Source: Actinomadura sp. WMMA1423 (GTDB lineage Bacteria > Actinomycetota > Actinomycetes > Streptosporangiales > Streptosporangiaceae). Taken from it: 64,000 bases of DNA. The notes under the pieces are model-generated. The model did no database searches and was not told the origin of the DNA. It saw only the letters and a list, made by a program, of their open reading frames with translations. Of the stretch, positions 8,031 to 16,073 are shown one piece after another. Both the position numbers and the translations under genes were made by a program. The stretch is taken from assembly GCF_006547145.1 (NCBI RefSeq), contig NZ_CP041244.1, forward strand, positions 3,596,001-3,660,000, read 5' to 3'. Each line of letters starts with the position of its first letter. The stretch's first letter is position 1.

Positions 8031-9197
8031 GTGCTGGGTACGAAACCGTTCGAGGAGGGCGCCGAGCGCGGCGACCTCCGCGCGATGATCGGGTCGCTGC
8101 TCGCCAGGGAACTGCCCCGGGACCGGGCGCTCGCCCTGGACCGGGAGGGGCGGTTCCCCGCCGGCGCCTGGTCGGCGCTCGGTGCCGCCGGGCTGCTCGG
8201 GCTCGGCGGAGACGAGGCGGCGGGCGGGACGGGCGGGACGGTGGGCGACGCGCTCGCCGCCGTGGAGGAGATCGCCCGCGTGCTGCCCAGCCTCGCGGTC
8301 GACTACGTCGTCTGCGGCATGGCCATGCGGATGCTGGCCGACGCCGCCGGCTCGGCCGCGAGCGCCTGGCTGCCCGGGATCGCGTCCGGGGCGAGGATCT
8401 GCTCGTTCGGGATGAGCGAACCCGACGTCGGCACCGACCTGCTGAACCTCCGCACGTCCGCCCGGGTCGAGGACGGGCGCTGGGTACTGCGGGGGCAGAA
8501 GCTCTGGATCTCCCTCGCGCACGAGGCCGACATCGCGTTCGTCGTCTGCCGCACCGACCCGCCCGAGGAGGGCCGGCGGGCCGGCGGCCTCAGCGTGGTC
8601 GCCGTCCCGCTCGACCAGCCCGGCGTCACCGTGCGCCGCGTCCCCCTCGCCGGCATGCGCGCCGCCGGGACCTGCGAGATCTACTTCGAGGACGCGACCG
8701 CGCCGCTGGAGAACCTCGTCGGCGAGCGGGGCCGCGCCATGTCGCTGCTCGGCCGAACGCTCGACATCGAGCGCGTCCTCGCCGCCGGCCTGAGCCTCGG
8801 CATCGGGCGCGCCGCCCTGGACCTGCACCTGTCCCACCTGCGCGAACGTGAGGCGTTCGGCGGCCCCATCGGCCGCTTCCAGGCCCTCCAGCACGCCGCC
8901 GCGGACTCGGTCGCCGACCTGTCCGCGTCCCGGGCCCTGGTGAACACCGCCGTCCGCGCCATCGAGGACGGACGGGCGTCCGCCGCGCTGACCGGCGCCG
9001 CCAAGCTGGTCGCCGCCGAGTCGACGGCCCGGATCGTCGACCGCGGCATGCGCGCGATGGCCGCGCAGGGCCTCGCGGAGGAGTCGGCGATGCAGATGTA
9101 CTTCCGGGACGCCCGGCTCCAGCTGTTCAGCCCCGTCAGCAACGACATGATCCGCAACATCCTCGGCGAGTCGCTCGGCCTGCCGAGAAGCTACTGA
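8031..9197 (+). CDS. Acyl-CoA dehydrogenase 1
   Basis: A 388-residue FAD-dependent acyl-CoA dehydrogenase introducing an alpha,beta double bond into a CoA thioester. Seen: the substrate/FAD loop SFGMSEPDVGTDL (125-137), GQKLWIS, the EAFGGPIGRFQALQH arginine-less flavin segment, and YFRDARLQLF near 357-366. Aligning on YFRDA puts the catalytic base at E351 in GLAEES. The C-terminus NILGESLGLPRSY is the standard family end. It starts at GTG 8031 after AAGGAGAGG. First gene of a rightward pair with the hydrolase at 9212, under motif site 2. The exact acyl substrate is unknown; the N-terminal domain is shorter and more divergent than in fatty-acid enzymes. Confidence 0.88.
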   Translation: MLGTKPFEEGAERGDLRAMIGSLLARELPRDRALALDREGRFPAGAWSALGAAGLLGLGGDEAAGGTGGTVGDALAAVEEIARVLPSLAVDYVVCGMAMRMLADAAGSAASAWLPGIASGARICSFGMSEPDVGTDLLNLRTSARVEDGRWVLRGQKLWISLAHEADIAFVVCRTDPPEEGRRAGGLSVVAVPLDQPGVTVRRVPLAGMRAAGTCEIYFEDATAPLENLVGERGRAMSLLGRTLDIERVLAAGLSLGIGRAALDLHLSHLREREAFGGPIGRFQALQHAAADSVADLSASRALVNTAVRAIEDGRASAALTGAAKLVAAESTARIVDRGMRAMAAQGLAEESAMQMYFRDARLQLFSPVSNDMIRNILGESLGLPRSY

Positions 9198-9211
9198 TTC
9201 GGGAGGTCCCG

Positions 9212-9814
9212 GTGGACATCACGCGTGAGGGCACGGCACTTCTGGTCATCGACATGCAGAACGGGTTCACCGAGGCCCAGGGGTCGATGGCCGCGGTCGG
9301 CCTGCCCCATGAGGAGCTGCGCCGCGCGATCCCGGGCTGCCGGACGCTGGTCGGCGCCGCGCGCGCGGCCGGCGTGCCCGTCATCTTCACCCGGTACGTC
9401 TTCCAGCCCGGTTACGCGGACGGGGGCGTGCTGCCCAACCACATCGTCCCGGCGATGAAGGAGGTCGGCTCCCTGGCGGCCGGCAGCTGGGACGCGGAGA
9501 TCATCGACGAGCTGGCGCCGGCCGAGGGCGAGGTCGTCATCGACAAGTCGCGGCCCAGCTCCTTCTACGGCACCCGCCTGGAGCCGGTGCTCACCGGCCT
9601 CGGCGTCCGCTCCCTGGTCATCTGCGGGGTGACCACCAACATCTGCGTGGAGACGACGGCGCGGGACGCGGGGCAGCGCGACTACTTCGTCCACGTGATC
9701 AGCGACGCGACCGCCGAGTTCGACAAGGACCGGCACGAGCACGCGCTGACCGGCATCGGCTTCCTCTTCGGCTGGATCGGCACGGTGGACGACGCCGTCG
9801 CCGCCTGGTCCTGA
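9212..9814 (+). CDS. Isochorismatase-family cysteine hydrolase (RutB/carbamoylsarcosine-amidase type)
   Basis: A 200-residue isochorismatase-fold hydrolase, a family that mostly cleaves amides and carbamates in catabolic pathways. The catalytic triad is visible: D14 (VIDMQNGF), K112 (VIDKSRPSSF) and C145 (CGVTTNICVE). The cis-peptide GVTTN motif is intact. The SRPSSFYGT segment after the Lys resembles ureidoacrylate and N-carbamoyl amidohydrolases more than true isochorismatases. It starts at GTG 9212, nine bases after GGGAGG and 14 bases after the acyl-CoA dehydrogenase stop, so the two are cotranscribed. An amidohydrolase here suggests that the cluster's substrate contains an amide, carbamoyl or lactam bond (inference). 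Confidence 0.85.
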   Translation: MDITREGTALLVIDMQNGFTEAQGSMAAVGLPHEELRRAIPGCRTLVGAARAAGVPVIFTRYVFQPGYADGGVLPNHIVPAMKEVGSLAAGSWDAEIIDELAPAEGEVVIDKSRPSSFYGTRLEPVLTGLGVRSLVICGVTTNICVETTARDAGQRDYFVHVISDATAEFDKDRHEHALTGIGFLFGWIGTVDDAVAAWS

Positions 9815-9825
9815 CCCCGCCCCGG

Positions 9826-10719
9826 TCAGCGGGCGAGGGCCGCGACGAGCTCCCGCGTGGCGGCCCGCTCGTCCGGCGTACCGAAGATCTTGGCGGCGAA
9901 GGTGGTCACGCCCAGGTCGGCCAGGGCCCCGATCCTGCTCGCCACCGCGTCGGCAGAGCCGATCAGGGCCATCCGGCCGGGGGTCTCGCAGCCCTCCCGG
10001 TCCAGCATCGCCCGGTAGGACGGGAGCGTCCCGTACCACTCCAGCTCCGCCTCCGCCACGGCCAGCGCCGCCGGGACGTCACCGGTCACGCAGACCGGCA
10101 TCGGGACGACGATCTCCGGGTCGGGGCGGCCGGCCTCGGCGGCGGCGCGGCGGATCGTCGGAACGGTGAGGTCCCGCAGGGTGCGCGGACCGACCATCCA
10201 GGTGATCGTCCCGTCCGCGAGCGCGCCGGTGGCCTCCAGCATCCGGGGCCCGAGCGCGGCGACCAGGACCGGGGGCGCGGCCGCGCCGGGAACGTCCAGG
10301 TCGCCGCGCGCGGTCAGCACCTCGCCCGTGAAGCGGACGCGTCCGCTCAGCGCCCCGTTCAGCGCCTCCAGGTACTCGCGCATGTACCGGACCGGCCTGT
10401 CGTAGGACATGCCCCAGCACGGCTCCACCACGGACGGGTGGGACGGGCCGACGCCGAGCGCGAGCCGCCCGTCCAGGAGCTTGTTGGCGGTCAGGGCCTG
10501 CTGGGCGAGGGCCATCGGATGCCGCGGGTGGACGGGGACGACCGCCGTCCCGACCCGCAGGCCCGGCAGGTCCCGGGCGACCGCACCGATCACGGTCAGC
10601 GTGTCGGTGCCGAACGCCTGGGTCAGCCAGTAGCTGTCGATGCCGTCCCGCGCGGCGGCCCGCAGGTCCGCGGCCGTCCGCTCGATGTCGTCGACCCGGT
10701 CGAAGATGCCGATTCTCAC
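9826..10719 (-). CDS. LLM-class (luciferase-like, probably F420-dependent) oxidoreductase 1
   Basis: A 297-residue luciferase-like TIM-barrel protein. Hallmarks are DSYWLTQAFGTDTL near residue 30, RVGTAVVPVHPRHPM (the cis-peptide/cofactor region) and LALGVGPSHPSVVE. Most actinobacterial proteins of this size use coenzyme F420, though FMN-dependent monooxygenases such as RutA share the fold, so the cofactor is inference. Its GTG start overlaps the crotonase stop (GTGA 10716-10719). Last gene of the four-gene unit ligase, MaoC, crotonase, LLM. It converges on the isochorismatase-type gene with an 11-base gap. Confidence 0.82.
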   Translation of the reverse strand: MRIGIFDRVDDIERTAADLRAAARDGIDSYWLTQAFGTDTLTVIGAVARDLPGLRVGTAVVPVHPRHPMALAQQALTANKLLDGRLALGVGPSHPSVVEPCWGMSYDRPVRYMREYLEALNGALSGRVRFTGEVLTARGDLDVPGAAAPPVLVAALGPRMLEATGALADGTITWMVGPRTLRDLTVPTIRRAAAEAGRPDPEIVVPMPVCVTGDVPAALAVAEAELEWYGTLPSYRAMLDREGCETPGRMALIGSADAVASRIGALADLGVTTFAAKIFGTPDERAATRELVAALAR

Positions 10720-11474
10720 GATGGGTCTCCGGAGGGGGTGCCGCGGAACGCCAGCAGGTCGCGGCCGGAGGCGCGCATGAGGAGCGCGAGGCCGAGCGCC
10801 TCGGCGCGGGCGCGCTGCTCCTCCACGGCCGTCCAGACGGTGTCCAGGCTGTCGGCCACCAGGTCGGGGCGGTGCCGGGCGATCACGTGCGCGATCTCCA
10901 GGGCGCGGGGCACGAGGCCGGCGGGCGGGACGACCTCGGTGACGAGGCCGAGCTCCCTGGCCCGCTCGGCGCCCAGCCGGTAGGCGCGCCCGCTCGCGAC
11001 CATGCGCAGGACCTCGGTGAGGGGCAGCCGGCTCAGCAGGCCGACCGCCTCGACCGGATTCGCCAGTCCCACGTCGATGTGGGTGTCGAAGAACGTCGCG
11101 TTCTCCGAGCAGAGGATGACGTCGCCGTCGTTGACGAAGTGCCATCCGCCGGCGCAGCAGTGCCCGTTGACGGCGACCACGACCGGTTTGGAGACGCGCA
11201 GGTCGCGGGAGGTGAGGGCGACCCGGCCGTCCTCGTCCAGGGAGGGGCTGGCGGCGCCGGTGGCGAGGGCGTCGTCCACGTCCAGGCCGGTGGAGAAGCT
11301 GCGCTCGCCCGCGCCGGTCAGCACCGCGGCGCGCAGGTCGCCGTCGTCCCTGAAGGCCCGCCAGGTCTCGCGCAGCTCCCGCACCATGCGGCCGTCGTAG
11401 GCGTTGAGCGCCTCGGGGCGGTTCATCACCACCAGGAGGACGGGGCCGTCGCGGCTCACGTCGAGGGTCTTCAT
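10716..11474 (-). CDS. Enoyl-CoA hydratase/isomerase family protein 2
   Basis: A 252-residue crotonase-fold protein. Oxyanion-hole segments are RSFSTGLDVDD and VNGHCCAGGWHFVNDGD. In place of the first catalytic Glu there is His (GGWHFVND), and the second region reads THIDVGLANPVE without the usual Glu, so classical hydration is doubtful. Decarboxylases, hydrolases or ring-opening crotonases are alternatives. Start ATG 11474 overlaps the MaoC gene (ATGA 11471-11474). Because it sits between an acyl-CoA ligase/MaoC pair and an LLM oxidoreductase, it probably acts on the CoA thioester made by the ligase. Confidence 0.8.
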   Translation of the reverse strand: MKTLDVSRDGPVLLVVMNRPEALNAYDGRMVRELRETWRAFRDDGDLRAAVLTGAGERSFSTGLDVDDALATGAASPSLDEDGRVALTSRDLRVSKPVVVAVNGHCCAGGWHFVNDGDVILCSENATFFDTHIDVGLANPVEAVGLLSRLPLTEVLRMVASGRAYRLGAERARELGLVTEVVPPAGLVPRALEIAHVIARHRPDLVADSLDTVWTAVEEQRARAEALGLALLMRASGRDLLAFRGTPSGDPS

Positions 11475-11959
11475 GCCTTCTCCTCGATGGGCGTGAGCAG
11501 GTAGCCGCGCCGCATGGTCAGGACGGTCGTGCCGTCCTGCTTGCGGACGACGTCGCGGACCCTGCCGACGAGCGCGGACCCGCCCGGCGTGGGCTCCAGG
11601 CTCGCCACCTCGATGTCCACGGTGATCGTGTCGTTCTCGAAGACCGGGCCCTCGTAGCGGACCTCGTCCATGCCGAGCGCCGCGCGGCAGTCGAGCCCGG
11701 CCGCCGCCCAGCTGGCGTACATGGTGGGCGAGGTGAGCCCGGCGCTGATCGCGATCAGGCAGGGGCCGCCGAGTATGCGGCGGCCGAAGCCCGTGGCGGC
11801 CATGTAGACGTCGTCGGTGTGCAGGGGGCCGTTCTCCCACGTCGCGTTGATGATCGCGGCGAAGTCGCCGGAGGTGAGGGTGCGGCCGGGGGTGCGCAGC
11901 GTCGCACCCGCCGCGAACGCCGCGGGCAGGACGGGTCTCAGGTCGGGCACGGCGCTCAC
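11471..11959 (-). CDS. MaoC-like dehydratase (hot-dog fold)
   Basis: A 162-residue MaoC-type protein. After a short N-terminal arm it shows GPLHTDDVYMAATGFGRRILGG, the (R)-hydratase helix region with a His followed by an Asp, and later YEGPVFENDTITVDIEV, the standard strand pair. Proteins of this type hydrate trans-2-enoyl-CoA to (R)-3-hydroxyacyl-CoA. The conserved Asn/His pair is only partly recognisable, so activity is probable but not proven. Start GTG 11959 overlaps the ligase stop (GTGA 11956-11959), and its stop overlaps the crotonase start, giving tight coupling on both sides. Confidence 0.78.
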   Translation of the reverse strand: MSAVPDLRPVLPAAFAAGATLRTPGRTLTSGDFAAIINATWENGPLHTDDVYMAATGFGRRILGGPCLIAISAGLTSPTMYASWAAAGLDCRAALGMDEVRYEGPVFENDTITVDIEVASLEPTPGGSALVGRVRDVVRKQDGTTVLTMRRGYLLTPIEEKA

Positions 11960-13473
11960 TTCCCGTAGGTCTCGCGGATGACCCGCTTGAGGATCTTGCC
12001 GTTGGCGTTCTTCGGCAGCTCGTCGACCGCCTTCCACACCTTCGGCGTCTTGTAGCCGGCGAGGCGGTCGCGCACGGCGGCCTCCAGGTCGCCGAAATCG
12101 ACGTCGCGGCCGGGGCGCGGGACCACGAACGCGCCGACGGTCTCGCCCCACTTGTCGTCGGGGAGGCCGACGACGGCGACCTCGGCGACTCCGTCGCACG
12201 CGGTCAGGACGCCCTCGATCTCCCGGGGGTAGATGTTCGCCGCACCGGAGATGATCATGTCCTTCTTGCGGTCGACGATGGTGATGAAGCCCTCCTCGTC
12301 CCGGACGGCGACGTCCCCGGACGTCAGGTAGCCGTCCGGCCTGATCGCGGCGGCGGTGGCCTCCGGATCGTCCAGGTAGCCGACCATGTTGTAGGGCGAG
12401 AAGCCGTACAGCTCGCCCGGCTCCCCAGGCCCGACCTCCCGGCCCTCCTCGTCGAGCAGTTTCACGTCGGTCATGAACCACGGGTGCCCGACCGACCCGG
12501 CCTTGCGCATCGCGTCGGCGGGGCGCAGGTCCGTCACGACGCCCGCCTCGGTGGACCCGTACAGCTCGTGCACGCCGACGTGCGGGAACGTCTCGACGAC
12601 CCACTCCTTCAGTGGGACCGGCAGGGCCGCGGCGTTGAAGTAGAGGGTCTCCAGGCTCGACAGGTCGTACCTGCGCGGCGACTGCTCCATGACGTGCCGC
12701 AGGGTGAGCGCGTGCGTCGGCACCAGGAAGATCGACTGCAACCGGTCGCGCTCGATCATGTGCAGGAGCTCCTCGGGGTCCCAGCGGGGCAGCATGGAGG
12801 TCTGGCCGCCCATGAACGGGCCCGCGTAGGCGAAGCAGAACCCGGCGCCGAGCGCCATCGGCGCGACCGCGGCGGTCCGCCTGCCGGGGCCGAGGCCGTA
12901 GTCGACCGCGCAGCCGAACATCGTGAGCACCCGGGACCGGTGGGTGAGCAGCGCTCCCTTCGGCTGCCCGGTCGTCCCGGATGTGTACTGCACGCAGAAC
13001 GGGTCCGTCTCGCTGACGGTGACGCGCGGGTCGACCGCCCGCGCTCCCGCGAGGGCCCTCTCGTAGGGGCGTCCCCAGTCACCCGGGCCGACGGCGAGCG
13101 CCAGGGGCAGGTCCTCGGCGAGGTCCGGGACCTGCGCCTCGAACGCCGCGCCCGCGACCAGGGCGGACGCGCCGGACCGGACGATCAGCGAGCCGTGCTC
13201 GGCGGCGGTGCCGCGCGGGTTGAGCGGGACCATGGCGACGCCCGCCTTCGCGGCGCCCGCCGCGACCTCCACGTACTCCAGCTGGTTGCCGAGCAGGACG
13301 GCGACGCGGTCGCCGGCGCCGAGCCCGGCGTCCGCCAGTAGGCACGCGACGCGGTTGCTCCGGTCGTCCAGCTCGGCGAAGGTGAGCCGCCGGTCGCCGT
13401 CGACCACCGCGGTGGCGCCCGGCGTGCTGCGCGCGAACTCGCGGATTCCGCTGGCGATGTTCATCTGTGCCAT
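11956..13473 (-). CDS. AMP-forming acyl-CoA synthetase/ligase
   Basis: A 505-residue ANL-superfamily enzyme that activates a carboxylic acid to acyl-AMP and then acyl-CoA. Motifs in order: the P-loop-like YTSGTTGQPKGALLTH, the hinge-region ELYGSTEAG, YLTSGDVAVRDEEGF (adenine-ribose Asp) and the C-terminal PKNANGKILKR with the catalytic Lys. The length is typical of medium/long-chain or aryl-CoA ligases; the binding pocket cannot be read by eye. First gene of a leftward operon starting at ATG 13473. The promoter gap upstream (13474-13614) contains two TCWGA motifs. It provides the entry activation step for the region, in parallel to the CoA-transferase at 20778. Confidence 0.9.
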   Translation of the reverse strand: MAQMNIASGIREFARSTPGATAVVDGDRRLTFAELDDRSNRVACLLADAGLGAGDRVAVLLGNQLEYVEVAAGAAKAGVAMVPLNPRGTAAEHGSLIVRSGASALVAGAAFEAQVPDLAEDLPLALAVGPGDWGRPYERALAGARAVDPRVTVSETDPFCVQYTSGTTGQPKGALLTHRSRVLTMFGCAVDYGLGPGRRTAAVAPMALGAGFCFAYAGPFMGGQTSMLPRWDPEELLHMIERDRLQSIFLVPTHALTLRHVMEQSPRRYDLSSLETLYFNAAALPVPLKEWVVETFPHVGVHELYGSTEAGVVTDLRPADAMRKAGSVGHPWFMTDVKLLDEEGREVGPGEPGELYGFSPYNMVGYLDDPEATAAAIRPDGYLTSGDVAVRDEEGFITIVDRKKDMIISGAANIYPREIEGVLTACDGVAEVAVVGLPDDKWGETVGAFVVPRPGRDVDFGDLEAAVRDRLAGYKTPKVWKAVDELPKNANGKILKRVIRETYGK

Positions 13474-13516
13474 GGCTGCCCGTCTCTTTCCTTGCCGCTG
13501 CCGATCACATGCTGTC

Positions 13517-13524
13517 GTCTGATC
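13517..13524 (+). promoter_or_regulatory. TCWGA-core operator motif, site 3 (weaker)
   Basis: GTCTGATC followed by TTTT, core TCTGA at 13518-13522, upstream of the acyl-CoA ligase gene on the opposite strand. The match to the consensus is limited to the core and the T-rich flank, so this is one of the less certain members of the set. Confidence 0.4.
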
Positions 13525-13589
13525 TTTTGTCTACGGGGGGTTAATCGAGTTGAGTGCGCCGTGAACTCGTCGTCAACGCTAGGGATGAA

Positions 13590-13599
13590 ATATGTCAGA
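13590..13599 (+). promoter_or_regulatory. TCWGA-core operator motif, site 4
   Basis: ATATGTCAGA, core TCAGA at 13595-13599, followed by TCTATTT. It matches ATAYRTCAGA and lies upstream of the ligase operon, 16 bases beyond the end of the lyase gene. The ligase operon therefore has two sites about 77 bases apart. Confidence 0.6.
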
Positions 13600-13614
13600 T
13601 CTATTTCTAACGGA

Positions 13615-14481
13615 TCATCGGGACGGGTCGGCCGTGGCCAGCGTGCGGCGGGCCAGCCGGACCACGGCCGGGTCGAGCAGCCGCCCCTCGGCGTCCAGCA
13701 CGACTCCCGACCCCGCCGCCGCGGCCGACGCGAACCTCGCCAGGACGTCCTCGGCGCGCGCCACCTCCTGCGGCGAAGGCGTGAACACCGCGTGCACCAC
13801 GGGGATCTGCGCCGGATGGACGCACGCCCGCCCCACGAAGCCCTGCCGCCGGATCCGCTCGGTGGAGCGGGCCAGCGCGTCCGGATCGGCGGTGATCACC
13901 GAGACCGGGCCGACCGGCGGGTGCAGGCTGGCGGCGGCGGAGGCCAGCACGGCCATGCTCCGCGCGAACGCCAGCTCCGACTCGTCCGGACCGGGATCGA
14001 GCCCGGCGTCGGCGGCGAGGTCGACCTCCCCGACCTGCAACCGGTGGACCCGGGGCGCGCGGGCGATGTCCCGCGCCTCCAGGACCGCGCCCGCGGTCTC
14101 CAGCAGCGGCATCAGCAGGGTCGCCGCATCGCCGGTGCCGGCCAGCAGCCCGGCGGCCGCCTCGACGTGGGCGGCGTCCTCGGTCTTGGCGAGGACGAGC
14201 CCGGTCAGCGCGGGCAGGCCCGCGAGCGCCCGCACGTCCCGCTCCCCCTCCGCGCCCCCGTTCACCCGGACCCACACCTCGGCGCCGCCGGTGTCCAGGC
14301 CCGAGCGCAGCCAGTCGCCCACCGCGCGCCGCGCCGCGCCCTTGCCGTCCGGGGGGACCGCGTCCTCCAGGTCGACGATCAGCGCGTCGGCGCCGCGGGC
14401 GAGCGCCCTGCCGAGCTTGTCCGGGGCGTTCCCCGGCACGTACAGGTAGCTGCGCGGCAGCCGCCGGCCCGGGGCGCTCAT
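13615..14481 (-). CDS. HpcH/HpaI aldolase / citrate lyase beta-like (CitE-like) lyase
   Basis: A 288-residue CitE-type TIM barrel that makes or breaks beta-hydroxyacyl-CoA bonds with Mg2+. Visible are the CoA-binding N-terminus SYLYVPGNAPDKLGRA, the metal region VDLEDAVPPDGKG, LLMPLLETAGAVLEA (metal-ligand Glu), GEVDLAADAGL (metal-ligand Asp) and GRACVHPAQIPVV. Stand-alone CitE-like proteins include malyl-CoA, citramalyl-CoA and 3-hydroxy-3-methylglutaryl-CoA lyases, so C-C cleavage of a branched beta-hydroxyacyl-CoA is plausible. It is the last gene of the ten-gene leftward operon that starts at 23592. Its ATG overlaps the acyl-CoA dehydrogenase stop (ATGA 14478-14481). Confidence 0.85.
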   Translation of the reverse strand: MSAPGRRLPRSYLYVPGNAPDKLGRALARGADALIVDLEDAVPPDGKGAARRAVGDWLRSGLDTGGAEVWVRVNGGAEGERDVRALAGLPALTGLVLAKTEDAAHVEAAAGLLAGTGDAATLLMPLLETAGAVLEARDIARAPRVHRLQVGEVDLAADAGLDPGPDESELAFARSMAVLASAAASLHPPVGPVSVITADPDALARSTERIRRQGFVGRACVHPAQIPVVHAVFTPSPQEVARAEDVLARFASAAAAGSGVVLDAEGRLLDPAVVRLARRTLATADPSR

Positions 14482-15638
14482 CCCACGACCGTCTCGCCGC
14501 GCAGCAGGGACTTGGCCACGACGGTGCGCAGGACGTCGTTCGTGCCCTCCCCGATGCTCATCAGGATCGCGTCGCGGTAGAGCCGCTCGACCTCGTACTC
14601 GGTGGAGTAGCCGTAGCCGCCGTGGACCTTCATGGCCTCGATCGCGGCCTGCAGCGCGACCTCCGAGCAGAAGATCTTCGCCATCCCGGTCTGGCCGTCC
14701 GCGCGGCCCTGCCGGACGGCGTCCGCCGCGAAGTAGGCCATGAGCCGCGCGGCCTGCACCTGGGTCGCGACCGTCGCGAGCTGGAGCTGCACGGCCTGGA
14801 AGTCGCCGATCGGCTGCCCGAACGCCCTGCGCTGCCCCGCGTAGGCGAGCGCCTCCTCGTGGGCGCGCTGCGCGATGCCGACCGACCGCGCGGCGATGTT
14901 GACCCGCCCCCACTCCAGCGCGGACAGCGCGTGCTGCATCCCCTTGCCCTCGACGCCTCCGAGGAGGTTCTCCCTCGGCACCCGCACGTTGTCGAGGACG
15001 ATCTCGCAGGACTCGGTGCCCTTGTAGCCGAGCTTCGGGATGTCCTTGGTGATCTGGTAGCCCTCGGTCCCGGCGTCCACGAGCAGGATGCTCATGCCCC
15101 GGTGCGCGGGGGAGGCCGACGGATCGGTCTTCACCAGCACCGGCAGCGGGTCGGCGAACCGCGCGTTGGTGATCCACATCTTGGTGCCGTTGACGACGTA
15201 GTGGTCGCCCTCCAGCCGCGCGGTGGTGCGGATGCCCTGCAGGTCGGTGCCCGCGTCCGGCTCGGTGAGGCCGATGCCGGTGCGGCGCGCGCCGCTCGCG
15301 AGGTCCGGCAGGTACCTGCGCCTCTGCTCCTCGGTGCCGCGCATGGCGATCATGCGGCAGGCCAGCGAGTGGCTGCCGAGGATGCCCGCGATGCCCATCC
15401 AGCCGCGCGCGATCTCCTCGAAGACGAGCGCGAACGAGACGGGGTCGAGGTCGAGGCCGCCGTACTCCTCCGGGACCGTGATCCCGAACAGCCCCATGTC
15501 GCGCATCCCCTTGACGATCTCGGTGGGGTAGCGCCCGGCGTGCTCCCAGTCCCGCGCCACCGGGATGATCTCGCGGTCCACGAAGTCGCGCAGGACGGCG
15601 CGGAACTCCCGCTGGTCCTCGTTGAGCTGGAAATCCAC
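14478..15638 (-). CDS. Acyl-CoA dehydrogenase 2
   Basis: A 386-residue full-length acyl-CoA dehydrogenase, closest in pattern to short/medium-chain enzymes. Seen: GIGLTEPDAGTD (121-132), GTKMWITN (151-158), RRAFGQPIGDFQAVQ (flavin/tetramer contact) and GGYGYSTEYEVERLYRDA with catalytic base E347. All hallmark residues are intact. It starts at GTG 15638, directly next to the DUF35 gene's stop (no overlap, the only such junction in this operon). Lying between the aldolase module (DUF35/thiolase) and the CitE-like lyase, it probably oxidises a CoA product of one of them. Confidence 0.9.
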   Translation of the reverse strand: MDFQLNEDQREFRAVLRDFVDREIIPVARDWEHAGRYPTEIVKGMRDMGLFGITVPEEYGGLDLDPVSFALVFEEIARGWMGIAGILGSHSLACRMIAMRGTEEQRRRYLPDLASGARRTGIGLTEPDAGTDLQGIRTTARLEGDHYVVNGTKMWITNARFADPLPVLVKTDPSASPAHRGMSILLVDAGTEGYQITKDIPKLGYKGTESCEIVLDNVRVPRENLLGGVEGKGMQHALSALEWGRVNIAARSVGIAQRAHEEALAYAGQRRAFGQPIGDFQAVQLQLATVATQVQAARLMAYFAADAVRQGRADGQTGMAKIFCSEVALQAAIEAMKVHGGYGYSTEYEVERLYRDAILMSIGEGTNDVLRTVVAKSLLRGETVVG

Positions 15639-16073
15639 TTAGCTGCCTTTCTCGGTGTCGTGGGGGGACGGGGCGTCCGGGACGAACACGGGCAGGGCGC
15701 GGCCGTCGTCGAGGTCGACCCAGGCGACCCTGACCGGGTCGTCCAGGCGCCAGTCGTCCGGTGCCCTGCCTTGGAGGCGGGTGAGGAGGATCGCCCCCTC
15801 GTCCAGGCGGACGCGGGCGATGACGTAGGGGACGTCGAGATCCGGCCGCGGGGCGCGGTGCACGACCGTGAAGGAGTCCACGGCGCCCCGCCCCTCGGAC
15901 TCGGCCCACCCCGGTTCGTCCGACCCGCAGTGCGTGCAGAGCGCGCGCGGCGGATGCTGCACCGCGGAGCAGCGCGGGCATGTCTGGAGCACGAGGCGGT
16001 GCTGCCCGGTGGCCTCCCACCAGGGGGCCGTGACCTCGTCCGGCGCCGGAACGCCGGGCCTGAAGCCGGTCAT
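15639..16073 (-). CDS. DUF35 (ChsH2/ScoA-like) zinc-ribbon OB-fold protein
   Basis: A 144-residue protein with an N-terminal helix (APWWEATGQHRLVLQ), a rubredoxin-like zinc ribbon built from CPRC and CTHC (CxxC pairs about 15 residues apart) and a C-terminal OB fold (VPYVIARVRLDEGAIL, RVAWVDLDDGRALPVF). This is the DUF35 architecture, whose members bind acyl-CoA and form obligate complexes with thiolase-fold partners such as Ltp2 in steroid side-chain degradation. Here it directly follows a thiolase-fold gene with a four-base overlap (16070-16073), so a complex between the two is strongly suggested. Confidence 0.88.
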   Translation of the reverse strand: MTGFRPGVPAPDEVTAPWWEATGQHRLVLQTCPRCSAVQHPPRALCTHCGSDEPGWAESEGRGAVDSFTVVHRAPRPDLDVPYVIARVRLDEGAILLTRLQGRAPDDWRLDDPVRVAWVDLDDGRALPVFVPDAPSPHDTEKGS